In this document: one piece after another, positions 62,894 to 64,000 of the stretch
Numbering within the stretch: position 1 is the stretch's first letter
Layout: each line of letters starts with the position of its first letter
Origin: an uncultured Erysipelotrichaceae bacterium
GTDB taxonomy: Bacteria; Bacillota_I; Bacilli_A; Erysipelotrichales; Erysipelotrichaceae
Direction: 5' to 3'
NCBI GenBank assembly: GCA_944326795.1
Contig: CALVFJ010000005.1
Location: forward strand, 1 to 64,000
DNA: 64,000 bases
Notes under the pieces: model-generated
Databases searched by the model: none
The model's input: only the letters and a program-made list of their open reading frames with translations
Told to the model about the DNA's origin: nothing
Translations under genes and position numbers: made by a program

Positions 62894-63460
62894 TTATATT
62901 TCAATTGCATCATCAATTTTTATAAAAGGATCATTTTTCGAAATGTGATCATAATATAGCGTACCAGAAAAATGATCGATTTCATGTTGCAGAACAATTG
63001 CTAAAAATCCTTTAGCACGAATGGTAATTTCTTTATTAGTTAAAGTATCAAACGCTTTGACTTTTACACGAGCGCTACGATAAACATATCCTTGATGATC
63101 ATTTTCAACTGATAAGCATCCTTCACCGTTTGCAAGATATGCTTGTTGGATGGAAGAAGAAATGATTTTAGGATTGACAAGACAGTACTCATAATTAATT
63201 TCATTACCATCTTTATCAAAATCACTACAGACGATTGCGCACATTTGCTTATTGATACCAACTTGGATGGCACTGATACCAACTGCTGGTCGTAAATTTT
63301 TTTCTTCAGCAATTTGCGGATCGATGCTTTCTTTTACATATGTATAAAGATCTTGCATTAAGGCAGCATCCTGGGCAGATAAAGGAAGGCTAACAGGCAA
63401 AGATCTTTCACGAATCTTTGGGTCAGTGTCTTTAACAATAGTTTCTTGGTTAATAATCAT
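62894..63460 (-). CDS. def: Peptide deformylase
   Basis: Removes the formyl group from nascent N-formyl-methionine. Motif 1 reads VGISAIQVGINK (usually GxGLAAPQxG), motif 2 is NGEGCLSVEN with the metal-binding Cys, and motif 3 is VLQHEIDHFSGTLYYDHI with the two metal-binding His and the catalytic Glu. At 188 residues it has the insertions typical of Gram-positive type 2 enzymes. AAGGAGGA precedes the ATG by 11 bp, a long spacing. Confidence 0.93.
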   Translation of the reverse strand: MIINQETIVKDTDPKIRERSLPVSLPLSAQDAALMQDLYTYVKESIDPQIAEEKNLRPAVGISAIQVGINKQMCAIVCSDFDKDGNEINYEYCLVNPKIISSSIQQAYLANGEGCLSVENDHQGYVYRSARVKVKAFDTLTNKEITIRAKGFLAIVLQHEIDHFSGTLYYDHISKNDPFIKIDDAIEI

Positions 63461-63487
63461 TATTTTTAAAATCCTCCTTATTAATTA

Positions 63488-63531
63488 ATGATAACAAATT
63501 TAATAAAAAAGTACAAAATAATCGTTATCAT
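63488..63531. promoter_or_regulatory. Divergent promoter region with an 8-bp inverted repeat
   Basis: ATGATAAC (63488-63495) and GTTATCAT (63524-63531) are exact inverted copies 28 bp apart. On the minus strand TTGTAC, 17 bp and TATCAT form the def promoter, whose -10 lies in the first arm. The second arm abuts the A/T-rich region just before the FtsW/RodA-family gene. Confidence 0.5.
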
Positions 63532-63546
63532 GTTAAAATATAAAAT

Positions 63547-64000
63547 ATGGAAAATAAGAAGAGAAAATTTGAGTATTTTCGTTTGCCTAGGTATATTGAT
63601 AAGCCGATTCATTATGCTATCATGACGCTGGCAGTATTTGGCTTTATCATGGTTGTTTCGGCAAGTATGGGCTTAGCAATCGGAGATAACAATTATTTAA
63701 TAGCGACAGGCATAAAACTGTTTTTGTTTACGACGGTTGGATATATAGGCATGGTCATCATGGCTCGTTTTTTTACATTTAAGCGACTTAATTCTTTGAT
63801 GGAAGCATTAATGGTTATTACGGTCATCTTGCTGATGGCTTGTTTAGGCTTCAGTGGATCAGGAGGTGCAAAAGCATGGATCCAGATTCCTATTGCTGTT
63901 ACGGAAGTAACCTTTCAACCATCGGAACTAGCAAAACTTGTTTGTGTATTGTGTATTGCTAATTATCTTGGTGATAACATGAAGATATATCGAAAACCAT
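63547..64000 (+). CDS. FtsW/RodA/SpoVE-family (SEDS) protein, 5' part
   Basis: The frame opens at ATG 63547 and runs off the window end (151 codons visible). After a basic N-terminus come hydrophobic helices (HYAIMTLAVFGFIMVVSASM and others). The diagnostic SEDS block is visible: GSGGAKAWIQI followed by TFQPSELAKLVCVL. SEDS proteins are peptidoglycan glycosyltransferases. The visible part cannot distinguish FtsW from RodA. No ribosome binding site precedes the ATG, and the -10-like TAAAAT at 63534-63539 is so close that a leaderless message is possible. Confidence 0.85.
   Translation, partial: MENKKRKFEYFRLPRYIDKPIHYAIMTLAVFGFIMVVSASMGLAIGDNNYLIATGIKLFLFTTVGYIGMVIMARFFTFKRLNSLMEALMVITVILLMACLGFSGSGGAKAWIQIPIAVTEVTFQPSELAKLVCVLCIANYLGDNMKIYRKP

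Overview
This is an AT-rich bacterial chromosome segment with Bacillota gene neighbourhoods: T-box and SAM riboswitch leaders, divIVA/ylmH/sepF, type III glutamine synthetase, MurT/GatD, an Ami-type peptide importer, strong AGGAGG ribosome binding sites and compact intrinsic terminators. TGA is used as a stop, so the code is standard. A V-type ATPase together with an Rnf complex and Rex suggests an anaerobic, probably gut-associated member of the Erysipelotrichia or a neighbouring lineage. That placement is inference.

Layout: 99-2576 t6A tRNA-modification cluster (tsaE-tsaB-rimI-tsaD); 2642-7367 rex, asnS, a LicD-type enzyme and an ABC-F ATPase; 7563-14051 AmiACDEF/OppABCDF-like oligopeptide importer; 14160-22552 nine-gene V-type ATPase operon; 22607-24961 DUF1361, sepF, ylmH, divIVA; 24985-28114 T-box leader, ileS, DUF1653; 28161-33408 endonuclease/exonuclease/phosphatase protein, orphan PTS EIIB, metK behind a divergent SAM riboswitch, glnN, NifU-like protein; 33434-35608 YuiD, S1-domain protein, pgi; 35696-42869 apbE divergent from a remodelled Rnf operon; 42939-45128 orphan SAF-domain protein, a gene-poor stretch, tRNA-His and a tiny integrase remnant between 44-bp direct repeats; 45230-52320 DegV, YgjP-like peptidase, MscS, nucleoside kinase, ppx-ppk; 52418-55324 short ORF, ankyrin protein and an EF-G paralogue behind a perfect cre box; 55420-60808 FAD oxidoreductase, CPBP-like protein, murT-gatD, two small membrane proteins; 61047-64000 RNase J, deformylase and the start of an FtsW/RodA-family gene.

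The most unusual locus is the Rnf operon (order C-D-G-E-A-x-B). RnfD has gained an extra membrane segment and three tandem FMN-binding domains. RnfG has two such domains. RnfB has lost its ferredoxin-like half and keeps only the membrane anchor and one [4Fe-4S] domain. A 62-residue, single-membrane-span, four-cysteine protein sits between rnfA and rnfB and resembles the NqrM maturation factor in layout. ApbE, which attaches FMN covalently to such domains, is encoded divergently. This predicts up to six covalent flavins, five of them on domains probably outside the cell, and a changed electron entry or exit point.

Other regulatory structure worth noting: a SAM-I-clan riboswitch with no evident P4 but a 6-bp pseudoknot and a legible terminator/antiterminator; phased A-tracts upstream of the glnN promoter; and a near-perfect palindromic divergent promoter at 33913-33946.
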